Origin: Schizophyllum amplum
Lineage: Eukaryota > Basidiomycota > Agaricomycetes > Agaricales > Schizophyllaceae
Assembly (NCBI GenBank): GCA_007026445.1
Contig: VDMD01000005.1
Location: 1,240,001-1,304,000, forward strand
DNA length: 64,000 nt
Reading direction: 5' to 3'
In this document: positions 31,103 through 42,070 of the stretch, piece by piece
Layout of the letters: each line of letters opens with the position of its first letter
Numbering within the stretch: position 1 is the first letter of the stretch
Notes under the pieces: model-generated
The model's input: the letters and a program-made list of their open reading frames with translations, nothing else
Databases searched by the model: none
What the model was told of the DNA's origin: nothing
Position numbers and translations under genes: made by a program

Positions 31103-33670
31103 CTACGATGTCGGCATCTTCAGACACGTCGTCCGCAGTCCGTCCCCGCTGTAACGCGCCACCGTGATGAGGAGGTCCCGTTTGTTGTTGACTGCACTCG
31201 CGGAACGTAGCTCGTACAGGGTCGCTGAAATTCGTTCAGGTCAACTGTCACAGCTAATCCATCAGCCGACTCACAAAGGTTGAACAGGAAGGGCTCTGCC
31301 ACGGCGATCGTCGCCGGCGCGGCCTGTAACGATTTCTCCAAGATAGCAATCCCCTGCACGGAAACGATGAGACCGGATATGAAGAATTATAAGAGACGCA
31401 CGTCTTTGAGCTTGCCCTGGGCCAGGAGCGCGACGGCGAGGTTGTTGACAGCCTGAATCCCTCGTTAACCACCCGGTCCTCGTCGTCTTCCCGCCAACGA
31501 CGCACCACATGATTATCCTGCTCCCTGTCGAGCAGGCCGCGCAGCACTTCGCTCGCCTCTGCCCACTCGCCGCGCGCCGCTGCGAGCACGGCCGTGTTGG
31601 TCTCCTTCTGTGCGGTATCTGCGCCAGGATCCGCGGCCACAGCTGCAAAATGCCGCTCCGCCGCATGCACGTCACCCGCCTGCAGGTATATACGGCCCAC
31701 CGCGGACCGCAGCGGGGGCGAGACCGCCAAGGGCTCGAGCAGGCGCGTCGCTGCTGTGTAGTCCTGCAGGAATATCTGTCAGCATGCCACTACGTTTATG
31801 CCAGCCCGTGCATACCTTCGTCTCCGCCATCTGACTCGCGAGGATAAGCGCGACGCGCGCGCCGCGCTCCTTCCACATCCCTATGGTCGCCTCGTCACGC
31901 TTCGGCGTTGCACGAGCCTTGACCTTGCACTTCGCCAGCAAGCCCGCTAGGGCATCGATGTACCCAGCGGGGTCACCGCCCCAGTAACGCAGGCGCGCCC
32001 TCATAACCTCGAGTTCGAAAGGCAGTATGCGGTCCATGAGCCACGCGCGTGCGGAGGGTGGATCGATGGCGTCGAGCACATTGAACAGGTTTGAGCATTC
32101 TGCGGCAGTCTGGTTGAAGAGGCGCAGGCGCGCGAGGGCGGAGAGGCGCAAGTACCACAACTGATGATGCGCGCGTCAGAGCGAGCTGGGGCAGCTGAGC
32201 TTACGACTCACACCCAGAACAAGAGTGAGATCCTCGGGGTCGGCGGCAACGAGGCGGTCGCGGGCCATCCGCGCGAGCGCGCGCCAGCTATTCGACATCT
32301 AGCACGGTCTCAATTTCACTCTCACATGTCCTCACACGCTCATGCACTCACAACGAGGGCGTGAAAGTCCGCCTTGTGCCAGTCGCCAGTGAGGTCGCGC
32401 GCGGGGCGCTTGTCGGGCGGATAAATATATTTGTTCAGGAGCGTGGTCAGTGGGTCTGCCTGTCCGTGGTAATATACAAGCGTGCGGATGAATACCAGGC
32501 GTATGGGTCGATAGAGGAGAAGAGATCGCGTACGTTGGGAATGGGGAGGAACATGGTCGCAAGAACGAGCTCGGGGAGATAGAGGTCCGGCGCATCCTCC
32601 TCGTCCTGGTCGCTTTCCGAGGGCGGAGGCGGCGGTACATCCTTGTTGGTATCGACTGCAGGCGCTGCTTCGGATAGAGGAACATCGGTGGCGGCAGGGG
32701 CGGTCTCCTCGGTCTCTTCCGCCGGCTCCTCTGGGTCATCAACGAGGAATGGGTCGGGAACCTCTGGTTCGACAATAGGCAGGCCAGGGGATGGAGATGG
32801 AGTCTTTGCTTCCATCGCGTCGGTCAAAGCAGGTGGCTGGGGTGGCTGTTCGTTGAGAAAAGGGTCGGATGCGTCTGTTTCAGCGATAGGTGAAGGTGGT
32901 AATAGGATTTCCGCCGCGTCTGTCGCGGCTGCTTGAGGCAACACCTCAGGCGCCTGCTCGTCGGCGACAATGACCTCAGGTGCGTGCTTGATCTCGTCTT
33001 CTACCCAAAATGAGAGCTCGTCCTCAGCGACAATATGCTGCGGAGGTGCCGGCCAAGCAGATGCGATGAGAACTGAATATCAAGGTCAAGATGAGGGGAG
33101 GAAGCAAGAAGGACGATGCACGCACCTGCCGTATTCGGACAATCTTCTGAAGCCATCAGCTCTTCCTCCTTCTCCTCCTCCACGACCATGTTCTCTTCGC
33201 GGTGGACAGAATCCGGTATCGTTAGGGTCGATGCTGCATAACAAAGTAAGGTCGAAATGCCGGAACGCAACACGATGCGTACCTGCCGAATCGGCAAAGT
33301 CCAGCTCAGACCAAGCCGGCTCCAACTTCGGGGCTTCCTCCTCCGACAACAACCCATGCTCAGACGTCCTATCCTCGCCCCCGCTGCTGCTGCTCTCCGA
33401 CTCTGAGCTCTCTCTTCCCTTCGATGCAGAGACCACTAGGCTCGGCGCCACTGCGACAGACACCGAGCGCACTGGCTCCATGTGCGAGGTAGACGCCGCC
33501 CGCCTATGCTCAGGCATCCCCTCCGACTCCTCCCTCCTATGGTGGTGAAAATCAAAATGCGACACCCTCCGCGCCAGCTTCTGCAGCGGCACGCGCAGGT
33601 GCAGCTTTCCGGGGCTCTTCCTCGGCGACGTGGGCGCGGACGGCGGCGCGGTTGATGATACGGAAGACAT
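31103..33670 (-). CDS. TRAPPC12: TRAPPC12-like subunit of the TRAPP vesicle-tethering complex
   Basis: Component of the TRAPPIII-type tethering complex acting in ER-Golgi and endosomal traffic. The N-terminal half (from ATG 33670) is acidic and disordered, rich in Pro, Glu and Ser, with several introns. The C-terminal half is helical repeats of TPR type: WYLRLSALARLRLFNQTAAECSNLF, PFELEVMRARLRYWGGD, AVGRIYLQAGDVHAAERHF, AVLAAARGEWAEASEVL. The end FLFNLCTLYELRSASAVNNKRDLL..GDGLRTTCLKMPTS matches the family's conserved terminus (NLTTMYEL..LL..CLK in animals). The stop lies at 31103-31105. About eight exons; the borders in the disordered half are approximate. Confidence 0.85.
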
Positions 33671-34258
33671 GTTACGGTGAATCGCTTCGCAGATTCGAAT
33701 GAATGGCGGTTGTTTCTACCTTCCTCTCTTCATTAACGCTTCCTTATATATTGCCCCGTGCAGGGAGCTCTGCATAATGGCCGGACAATTACGGGCGGAC
33801 GACACTGAGGGCGGGGCCCCAAAATGGGCAGGTCTACTTCGGTTCTAGGTTGCTGTTTCAAACCGCCTCTCGCGGTCTCGCACACAGCCGACTTGGCCTC
33901 GATGCGCCAGCGCCCCCTTCACGTCGAACCGGACCCATACCCTAAAACCAACACGCGTCCGCACTCCCCCGAGGTATTATCTCTGCGCCGAGCCAACGTC
34001 GAGCGATGTATCAGGACAAACTGCCTAGATTACTGCATAATACTGTATCCATGATGATGATGAGGGTGTTCCATACGTACGAAAGCACGACAATGAGCGA
34101 ACATGATGAAGTGCAAATACAACTGACTGAACGGCGAACAACCTTCCCAAAACACTCCTTGGCTTCCGAGATCCGTGCAAGTAGGCAGGGCCTCCGACGG
34201 TATCCTCAACGAGACGCGAGCCTACGTAAAGCTTCCTCGGCAGACACAGCGAACGTCT
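33671..34258. other. TRAPPC12 promoter and 3' flank of the Kar9/GAS2 gene
   Basis: Gap of 588 bp between two genes on the minus strand. CTTATATATTGCC at about 33743-33755 lies about 80 bp upstream of the TRAPPC12 start and is a TATA-box candidate for it. No gene seen. Confidence 0.45.
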
Positions 34259-37155
34259 TCACATGCCCGCCTGGCGGTTCAACATGTAAAGATTCAGATC
34301 CTGCCAGCCTGGAGACACGCACACAATCAGCCCCCTGAACACGCAGATAACAGGACCACAACTCACCTCCCCCGACGCGACACATAACCTTCTTCGTCGA
34401 CGTCGGCCCGGACACCTTCCCAGGACGCACGAGTGTCGTCAGCCGGCAGGTCACAATCTTGCGCCCGAGCGCGTTCGAGAACGCGTACTGCGCCTTGATC
34501 TCCTCGCCCTCCTTCGGCGCCTTCTTCAGCGGCGGGTCCACGCGCTCCACCAACAGCCCGTGCGCGATCGAGTTCACGATCGCCGCGACCTCGACATCCA
34601 GCGGGTCCCTCGTGCTCACCGGCACGTACTCGTACTGGTCCCCGCCCGGCGTGTTCGCCCCCGCGCGGGAGCCGGGGCGCGACGGCGCACGGCTGCTCGA
34701 CGCATGAAAGCTCGACGGCGGGAGCGTACCCGCCAGAGACGGCCGCCCGCCACGCACAGAGCCCTGGTACACGGACACCTGCTGCGCGCGCGAGCGCAAC
34801 ATGTTCTCCGGCGTTTGCGCACGCATCGCAGACGAGCGGAACGTCGACCCGCTCGGGCCGTCACCGTAGCCCGACATCGACGTGCCCGGACGTGACATGG
34901 CCGATCCGGGACGTGAGGGCGATGAGAGCTGCACGCTCGGGAGGGGGATCCTCGACCGGCTAGGCGGGCGGGGAGGGTAGGATGACAAACCACCAGCCGA
35001 CACCCCACTCCCGGCTGACATTGAGAAGGCCGGGGAGAACGAGCGCTGCTTCATCGTCACGTAATCATCGTCGCCCCAATCGGAGGTGCCCCCCGGAGAC
35101 CTGTTGGAGGCGGGCATCGGTATCTGACTTGGTGTCTTCGGTCTCGGGCGAGGAGTCTGCGTCGTGATGCGGGAGGGGGTCTGCGATGGCGTCTTTGCGC
35201 GGGACGGCGGTCGAAAGACATGCGATTTGCCCGGGCTCTGAGGATTAGACGACTGCGTCGTGGTAGAGGATGTAAGGGGAGACCACGGCCGCGACGACGC
35301 CATGGAAGTCCTCGATAAACTGCGCCTGTACGGTGTGCCGGGACCGATGGGTGGTATAGGGGGTATCGGTATATCTGCATACATCCCAGCAGCGGAAGGT
35401 GTTCTCCTCGCCGGGGAATTCCTGACTGTGGAGAGCGAGGGTTCGACCTTCGTCGAGCTGTTCCAAGGTGTCTTGACCGGTCCTGACTCCTTCATTGGCG
35501 TCTGACGACCTTTGACTGTCGCTATGTCCCTGGATGACAGCTCTCTGGCGTGACGATTGGGCGACGAGTCTGGCGTGAGGCTCTGTGTGTGCTTGTGGCC
35601 CGGCCGGTCAGGAGTGACGGGCGTGGTCGGCTGGCTGGGCCGTAGTGCGCTGAACAGAGACTTTCGCTTGTTCGGCTCTGAGTTCGGTGCGCGAGCGGTC
35701 TTCTTGACTTGCAATGGCGTGACTGGAGTTCGCGGAGAGCGCTGCGAACCCGTTATCTTCTTCGCGAAGTTGCGCAGTGGAGACATGGATCGGGATATGG
35801 GAACCTTGTTGCGAGTAGGCGGCGTTCCAAGGTACCCGTTCCGCGATGCGCCCGATGCGCTCGAATCTCCTTCGCTCTCCGTAGACTCGCCTAGGAGTAT
35901 TCTGCGCACGGTTTCCATTTCGGCTTCCGTCCTCGTGATGCGTTCGCGCAAGTTCTTCCAACGTTGTGCGGACTCGGCGTGCCGTCGCAACGTCTCTCCG
36001 TTCTTCGTGACGCGGTCGCGCACGCCCTTGTCGATGATCGACAGCACCTTTGACGTCGCCGGCATGTAATGTCTGAGAGGCGCATGAGTATGCAGTCGCG
36101 ATCTGAAGGGGCACACCCATACTTCTTCTTCGCCTCAAAGGAGTCTTGTAGAGACGTGAATACATCCATATTGATAGCCGGGCTCTTGTCGCTTCTGACG
36201 CTTGCATCAAGCGAGAGTGAGGAATGGGATAGCGGGTCGTCCACGCCATATTTGTGCACCTGCCATATGAACTCCTGCGCGGTGTCAGAGCGCACGCTGC
36301 AGTCACGACGCATGACGCACCTGACATCGATTGACTGCTTTCTCCAGACTAGACATCATCCCGTCCGCTTGATCGGTCACCGTCCGGAAGACAGTGAGCC
36401 ACTTGTCCTCCTTCAGCTCCTCCCTCAGCACCTCACTTTCATCCTGTACGGCCTCCCAGTCCGCGACAAGGTTGGCGTGCTTCCGAAGCAGGACGGCCAG
36501 CTCGTTGTTCTCGCCCTCCTGATCGGCGGTGGGTGTGATGTGCGACAAAGGCTCGACGGACTCGTTGACCGCCTTCATTCCTTGCGCGAGAGCATCCAAG
36601 CGTTCGTCGAGGTTCATGAGCGACTGATCAATCACGCTTGTTGTTCCTGCAGAATCGCCCGCCGACTGGGATTTGTGTCGCAGCTCCTGTATCTCTGTAA
36701 TAGCAATGAGTTCACGTTCGCATCCGAAGGCCACTGCCACGCACCAAAGATCCTCGTCTGAATGTCTGATATGGAGTACGACAGTTCCGTCATGTTCGTG
36801 GATATGGCGAGGAGGCGAAGGTCGCTGTCACTGTGAGCAAACTTGTCAGCCCCGATATATAAATCTGTGATTTGAGACGCACTCCTGACTCTTCTGCTTT
36901 CCCATCTTCCTCGAGAGCGAGGGTGTGGCGGTGATGGTGATGTTCTCTGCGAGAGACTGCGATTAATCACGGGAACTTGGCGTATCGCGGGTCACGCTCA
37001 CCCTCATCCGCCTGATCCAAGGATAGTCTGGACGATGACGCGAGGCTGCTAGAGGATGATAAAGGCGATTGCGGGACGTGGTTGAGGCTCGTTTGGGACA
37101 CGGAGCTGAGATTTGATTTGGAACTCTTGGCGGAGGAAAAACTGAGCGAGACCAT
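34259..37155 (-). CDS. Kar9-like cortical/microtubule protein with a C-terminal GAS2 domain
   Basis: Links microtubule ends to cargo or cortex for nuclear positioning. From ATG 37155: a Ser-rich head; a Kar9-type helical region (MTELSYSISDIQTRIF, then IQELRHKSQ..VIDQSLMNLDERLDALAQGMKAV, then EFIWQVHKYGVDDPLSHSSL); a coiled segment (RHAESAQRWKNLRERITRTE); a long basic Ser/Pro/Thr-rich region with many SP/TP and TPSQ/RTPS motifs, typical of microtubule binding; and a GAS2 (GAR) domain: DVEVAAIVNSIAHGLLVERV, YAFSNALGRKIVTCRLTTL, KKVMCRVGGGW. The last intron (34366-34309) splits the GGGW codon; the final exon ends WQDLNLYMLNRQAGM. Without that splice the frame runs on in a false C-terminus. GAS2 domains bind microtubules. 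Confidence 0.85.
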
Positions 37156-38566
37156 GGTGTTGAGGGGTAAAGAAAGAAAGTACGAGCCGAATGCGCTTGA
37201 GGTATGGGAGAATGAGCGAGGAGCGAAGGAGATCCGCCGGTGCGAGCGCCGGTTGGCGACTCGTCTGAGCCTTCAAGCCTTGGTCGTTACAACAGATATG
37301 CTGGGGTATTCTAAGGCGAGGGCGGTCAGCACCGACGGATTCCCAATCCTTGTCTCTGCAGAATTACGCGGAAGTTCGAGCGCGAGATGAGAGTAGGAGT
37401 ACAAGTTAGGAAAATGCCACGCGGCGCTCTCCCCGGTCATCATCAACACTCATCACTGTCAGGTTACGTTCATTGTCTGGAGAAGGTCTCCTGCAGATCC
37501 TCCTGCCCTTGCTCCTGAAATCCAGCACCCAAGCTTTATTTAAACAGCGCGCTGACGCAGCAGGAAGAACATCATCCTTATGAGTACTACCATGTTTGGC
37601 CGTTTAACGGGTGTGTTTGTTCGGTTGACCAACTCGCTTTTTGCGCCTATCCCTACCAAGGTGACATTCTTGCCCTGAAGCCCTCTTATATGTGACCTTC
37701 TTGATGCATACTTGCCGTACTGCAGAACAAAAGCACCGGCCCGTCTGCTCAGTCTTAGAAGCCTTTTTGGCCACGCGCCCGCCGCATCCGTACCGGTCTT
37801 ATCCATGGGAGCTCGCCGCTCGGTTGCAACCTAAGTACAGTCAATTTTGTTGGCTATCATCTGCTTGCATGCAGCCAAGGTGCGGTCAATTCATCGGCTT
37901 CATGAAGAGCTCCATTTACGAAAGGGGTGGCCGCCAAGGCGCCGCATGCTCACCAACCAACGAAGTGGGTATCTCATGTTACATAAACCTGCCGAGCACT
38001 CTGACGATCATTCTCAAGGCAAATCCTCACTGTCCTCTTATCTTTCGTCGATAACAACGCAGCGTCTAACATAACAAGACTCGTCACTCCCGAGTCCCGC
38101 AGAACGTCGCCGCGGTTGCGCCAGTACAGTCCGGGTCGGGCTATTTGCCGCGTAGCTGCGCAGAATACACGCGTGTGCCAGAAGGACTATCTCATGACTT
38201 CTTCCGCAGAACAGTTGCGCGCTCCTCAATGAGACTCAAGCTGCCCTCTCTGGCGGTGTGCCTTATCTTCCGAGAACAGACATCGATCACCATGCTGGTG
38301 CATACCTGTACTGACGGGTGGCGAATGGAGAACATATCGAGCTGGGTGCCCGCCACCCTCCGCCACCATCCCACTTTCTCTGCAGCGCCCACGGCATGCG
38401 CTCTCAATCCGCCCGCAGGGCATTCGTCTCACTTCGTGTCGTTCTCCGCGCTATTCATGGGCCACTTGCTTCCTCCAGTGCCGAGCTTGCGCGTATATAA
38501 ACGAGGTAGGGATGCGAAGCGCAGTCTAGGCCGAGATTCACCCCTCCAACGCCCACGCCCTTCACA
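37156..38566. other. Gene-free divergent region before the GH18 gene
   Basis: 1.4 kb between divergent genes (Kar9/GAS2 to the left, GH18 to the right). Small frames on both strands show no known domain. The right end is the GH18 promoter. Confidence 0.45.
38494..38501 (+). promoter_or_regulatory. TATA box of the GH18 gene
   Basis: TATATAAA, 66 bases before the start codon at 38567, with a GC-rich flank. Good match and spacing for a regulated, TATA-type fungal promoter. Confidence 0.65.
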
Positions 38567-39912
38567 ATGGTTGCGCTCCTTTCCGCCCTTGTCGCCGGCC
38601 TTTTGTCGCTAGCGTGCACCCGCGCAGCGCCGCTGAATGAGACCGCATTTGACGGCCTTGATCAGCGTGCGCGCGATATTCTGGCACGCGCTACTCCTGT
38701 CGCGCCTCACTTCGTGGTGTACGGCGATACGACATCGACCACGTCAACTGGTCCTCCGCCCGTCGCCGATATTGCGGTGAGCAGCGCTCGATTCGTTCTC
38801 ATTCTCTAAGCTGAACGACCGTCCTCCAGGGCTTCAACGTTTAGTCAGTGAATTGCACACTTGCGCTCTGCCTTGTCGTACTCATTTTGTCGATGATAGT
38901 GCCATGTCCTTCCTTATTCTCGCAGGTGCATGGGACAAGGTACGCTTTTCATGTTCCCATATAGCGGCATCGCACTCATGTCGAGTAAGGCCTACGAATG
39001 GACCACGCTCACTGCCGATGAGCGGGCCGCCGTGAAGGCGCAGTACGCCGCCGCCGGCATCAAGCTGATTGTCGCGGTATTTGGCGCCACAGATGTGCCC
39101 ACGACCACCGGCGCTGACCCTATCGCCACCGCCAACACTATGGCAGCATGGGTCAAGGAGTACGACCTTGATGGCATCGACGTTGACTATGAGGTTCGAC
39201 TCCGTTCTTCGACGACTCTGATCCCTCTCACGCGCCCAACATTTAGGATTTTGGTGCATTTGATAAGGGTGATGGCTCTGGCGAAGCCTGGCTGGTCAGC
39301 TTCACGACACAGTTGCGCACTCAACTTCCAGTCGGCGATTATATCCTGACCCATGCACGTGAGTATCGCTCTGACTACTTCTCGCATTCCTATATTCATT
39401 CCCCTTTAGCCGTCGCGCCTTGGTTCAGCCCAAGTAAATGGGGTGGCGGTGGCTATCTCGCCGTCAACGAGCAAGTCGGCGACCTCATTGACTGGTACAA
39501 CATCCAGTTCTACAACCGTCAGTTCTATCCTTCGTTGCGCTCTTCCAGTTCGCTAACATCACTTGCAGAGGGAACCACGGAATATACCACCTGCGACAGC
39601 CTCCTGAAGACGTCCTCGTCGACCTGGCCCGGCTCCGCGCTCTTTGAGATCATTGCCAGCGGCGTATCGCCCGAGAAGCTTGTGATTGGCAAGCCTGCGA
39701 CCTCGGGTGACGCGAACAACGGATATATTGCGCCGGCTACCCTTGCGCAGTGTTTGGAGACTGCAAAAGCTGCGGGATGGACGGCGGGTGCGATGTCGTG
39801 GCAGGTTCGTGTTCGGTCCTCATGTCTGCAAGTGCTTACTGATGCCGTGCAGTACCCTAATGCCGCCTCGGAGTGGATCACGACCGTGCGCTCGCTATCG
39901 TGGCCTGTCTAA
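38567..39912 (+). CDS. Secreted GH18 glycoside hydrolase (chitinase-like)
   Basis: Probably cleaves beta-1,4-GlcNAc bonds in chitin or N-glycans outside the cell. Eight exons fit: 38567-38776, 38830-38843, 38900-38939, 38990-39193, 39247-39358, 39410-39517, 39569-39804 and 39853-39912; sum 984 nt, 327 residues. A signal peptide (MVALLSALVAGLLSLACTRA) precedes the barrel. The GH18 catalytic motif DGIDVDYE is complete, with the catalytic Glu at the end of exon 4. Other barrel strands are GFNVYAMSFLILAGAWDK, IKLIVAVFGATD, DWYNIQFYNQG and GAMSWQYPNA. Exon 2 is only 14 nt (GFNV plus two bases), and introns 2 and 6 use GTCAGT donors. No chitin-binding module. Substrate is uncertain between chitinase and endo-beta-N-acetylglucosaminidase. 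Confidence 0.92.
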
Positions 39913-40703
39913 TGCACCCGTGCTAACAGATAGCGGGCTGGAGCTACGTGAATCTACAATCCATTCGTTTACTTTTTTTTATTGGTCCATATGTATGTAA
40001 CACCGTTCCCTTATGTCCAGATTTGCACCGAATAAACTGCCGGGCTCGAGATACGAATGAGAACCAGGTAGAGTTGTTGGCTAAAAATTATTGGGCAGCC
40101 TTACAGTAACGTGATAAGTATCCAACCAGGCGTCTCCGAGGCATGTTCCATAAGCACAAGTATTCAAAGCGTGCAGAAAGCTCAGAGGTGCAGGTATTCG
40201 TACCGTACTTTTCCGTACTGAATGTTGCGCGGCTTGGGAATGTGGCGAAATCGAACTGCAACTCACACGGAATTGGCGTGACCTCTTCTAAGTTCTAACG
40301 TAAGTGCATGGCCTGATTACTGATAAGCATGGCCGTCAGTGAGGCGCGGCCCCAAATTACTCGTGTTTTCGTCCCTCATCTCTATAGTACATACTTGCGC
40401 CATAAGTATGTATAAGGGATTGGGCAGTTACATGATATCAAAACACGCGTCTCGGTATGGCCACAAGCATAATCATTAACCTTAGGTTGACGCAAGTAGG
40501 GAACAAAAAGTTCAAAGCATGCGTGACCCGTCAACATGAACCATGACATAGACAGCCTGCACGTGCTGCGTCACAACTAATCCTCGTGCCACAAAACACG
40601 TCGGGCCCACGCGCGGCTTGTCCTTGACCTTCATCGAGGTCTTCGTCCAGAGGCTCTCACTATAACCGCCAATTTGTTTGGGCGATCTGCCTTGGAGCTC
40701 GCT
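39913..40703. other. Gap between the GH18 gene and the small unknown gene
   Basis: No gene seen. AT-rich compared with its surroundings; TTTACTTTTTTTTATTGG at about 39967 may be part of the GH18 3' end signal. CACTATAACC at about 40658 lies just before the next gene. Confidence 0.4.
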
Positions 40704-41343
40704 ATGGGCGACAGCACTTCGTTCGACACGCCGCCGTCAGACGTTCTCCCGACACGTCGGCGCGTTCACTTTGAATGCGAACCCGAGACGCCGGATGACG
40801 CCTCCGAGGCTCTTACTTGTCCGGACAATATTCTGGAGACCTCGGCTGCTCAGCAGCCATTGCAAGAGATCAGCTTCGCCTTGGAAAGCATCGTCCCACC
40901 ACACGTGAACCTCAGCGACAGGCATGTTACCCATCGCTACACGCAGGCGCCGCCAACATATCTGCTTGGCTACTTCGTCAATCCCCAACTGATCTATGAA
41001 GGGCATGTGGAGAAGGGCACCCAGCGGGAGACAGTGCAGGCCACTCTCGATGCATATGTAGCTTTCATCACGAAACACACCGGAATGCGCTGGGGTGCCG
41101 GTATGGAAAAGTTCGTCATTAACGGCAAAGAAAAATGGTTGTTCTACGCAGCGCAGTCTCAGCGCAGAGAAGATATCATGGCCATCCCTCAGTCTGCCAG
41201 GAACGGGTTTCGACGGGTGACAAGCGCGGCACGCGACCCGATGCTGATTATATATCGACATCCTAAGGTCCGTTTATCCTCCTGGTTAGAGCTTTCATAA
41301 TCATTTCTCACACACATTCTGTTTGTAGTGTTACATCTCCTGA
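40704..41343 (+). CDS. Unrecognised protein, 192 residues
   Basis: Not assigned to a family. Exon 1 40704-41267 and, after a GT..AG intron of 61 bp, a very short exon 2 (41329-41343) coding CYIS and a stop. The first ATG is at 40704 (MGDSTSFDTPPSDVLPTRRR). The N-terminal 70 residues are polar and acidic. The rest looks folded: YLLGYFVNPQLIYEGHVEKG, TVQATLDAYVAFITKHTGMR, WGAGMEKFVINGKEKWLFYA. No signal peptide or membrane helix. The end of the gene lies only 92 bp from the Ngaro-like element, so the short last exon may be a result of that insertion cutting off an original 3' part. Confidence 0.6.
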
Positions 41344-41435
41344 TAGTACCCTTGTCGGGCATATCGACACTCATGGAACGTACTGCTGAAATGAAGTTCT
41401 GTGAACCCACGGATAAATCGACCTCTATCTGTAGC

Positions 41436-41559
41436 TCTATGCCTGCTCGTCTGGGTGAACAATCTGCGATTGCGGTCCAAGGCGGGTCGCCGTGATGTGA
41501 CCGCGAGCGGCAGCCGGTGGGAATCCGGACTGCGCGACTCTCGGCCGCAAGCACGGGCC
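41436..41559 (-). repeat. Split repeat B2 of the Ngaro-like element
   Basis: 124 bp, nearly identical to 41868-41991; one difference seen by eye (CGACTC here, CGATTC there). Outer 3' end of the element. Confidence 0.85.
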
Positions 41560-41653
41560 TGCCACAAGGGACTGTAAGTACTACAGGGGCATGTAACAAA
41601 GTACGAATAAGTACGAGAAACTGATAGGAAACGTAAGAAGGGAGGAGGGAGGG

Positions 41654-41868
41654 AGAAAACAAAAACAAGCAGCTGCAAGTACTGCGAGCATGCTGTGAGT
41701 GACGGTAGGTACGAAGCGAGACGAGATACAGTACCTGCGAGCATGCTGTGAGTGACGGTAGGTACGAAGCGAGACGAAGAGTAAGTACAAAGGCGCGCCG
41801 CGCCTATGGGCGCGGCACGTGGTTCCTCGCGTGCATAGACCGCGGTCAAATGTCTTTGACCGTTCCAT
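41654..41868 (-). repeat. Split repeat A2 of the Ngaro-like element
   Basis: 215 bp matching 44433-44647 by eye throughout. Inside, a unit of about 46 bp (TGCGAGCATGCTGTGAGTGACGG region) occurs twice in tandem. Confidence 0.88.
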
Positions 41869-41991
41869 CTATGCCTGCTCGTCTGGGTGAACAATCTGCG
41901 ATTGCGGTCCAAGGCGGGTCGCCGTGATGTGACCGCGAGCGGCAGCCGGTGGGAATCCGGACTGCGCGATTCTCGGCCGCAAGCACGGGCC
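41868..41991 (-). repeat. Split repeat B1 of the Ngaro-like element
   Basis: 124 bp; joined directly to A2, sharing the T at 41868. The joint mimics the junction of the circular intermediate. Confidence 0.85.
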
Positions 41992-42070
41992 AGACCCAGT
42001 AGCACCGGAAGGCCGGAGGCCAGAGAGGGGCGAACCGTGAAGCGGCCAACAAGGAGAGGTGTGCAGATGT

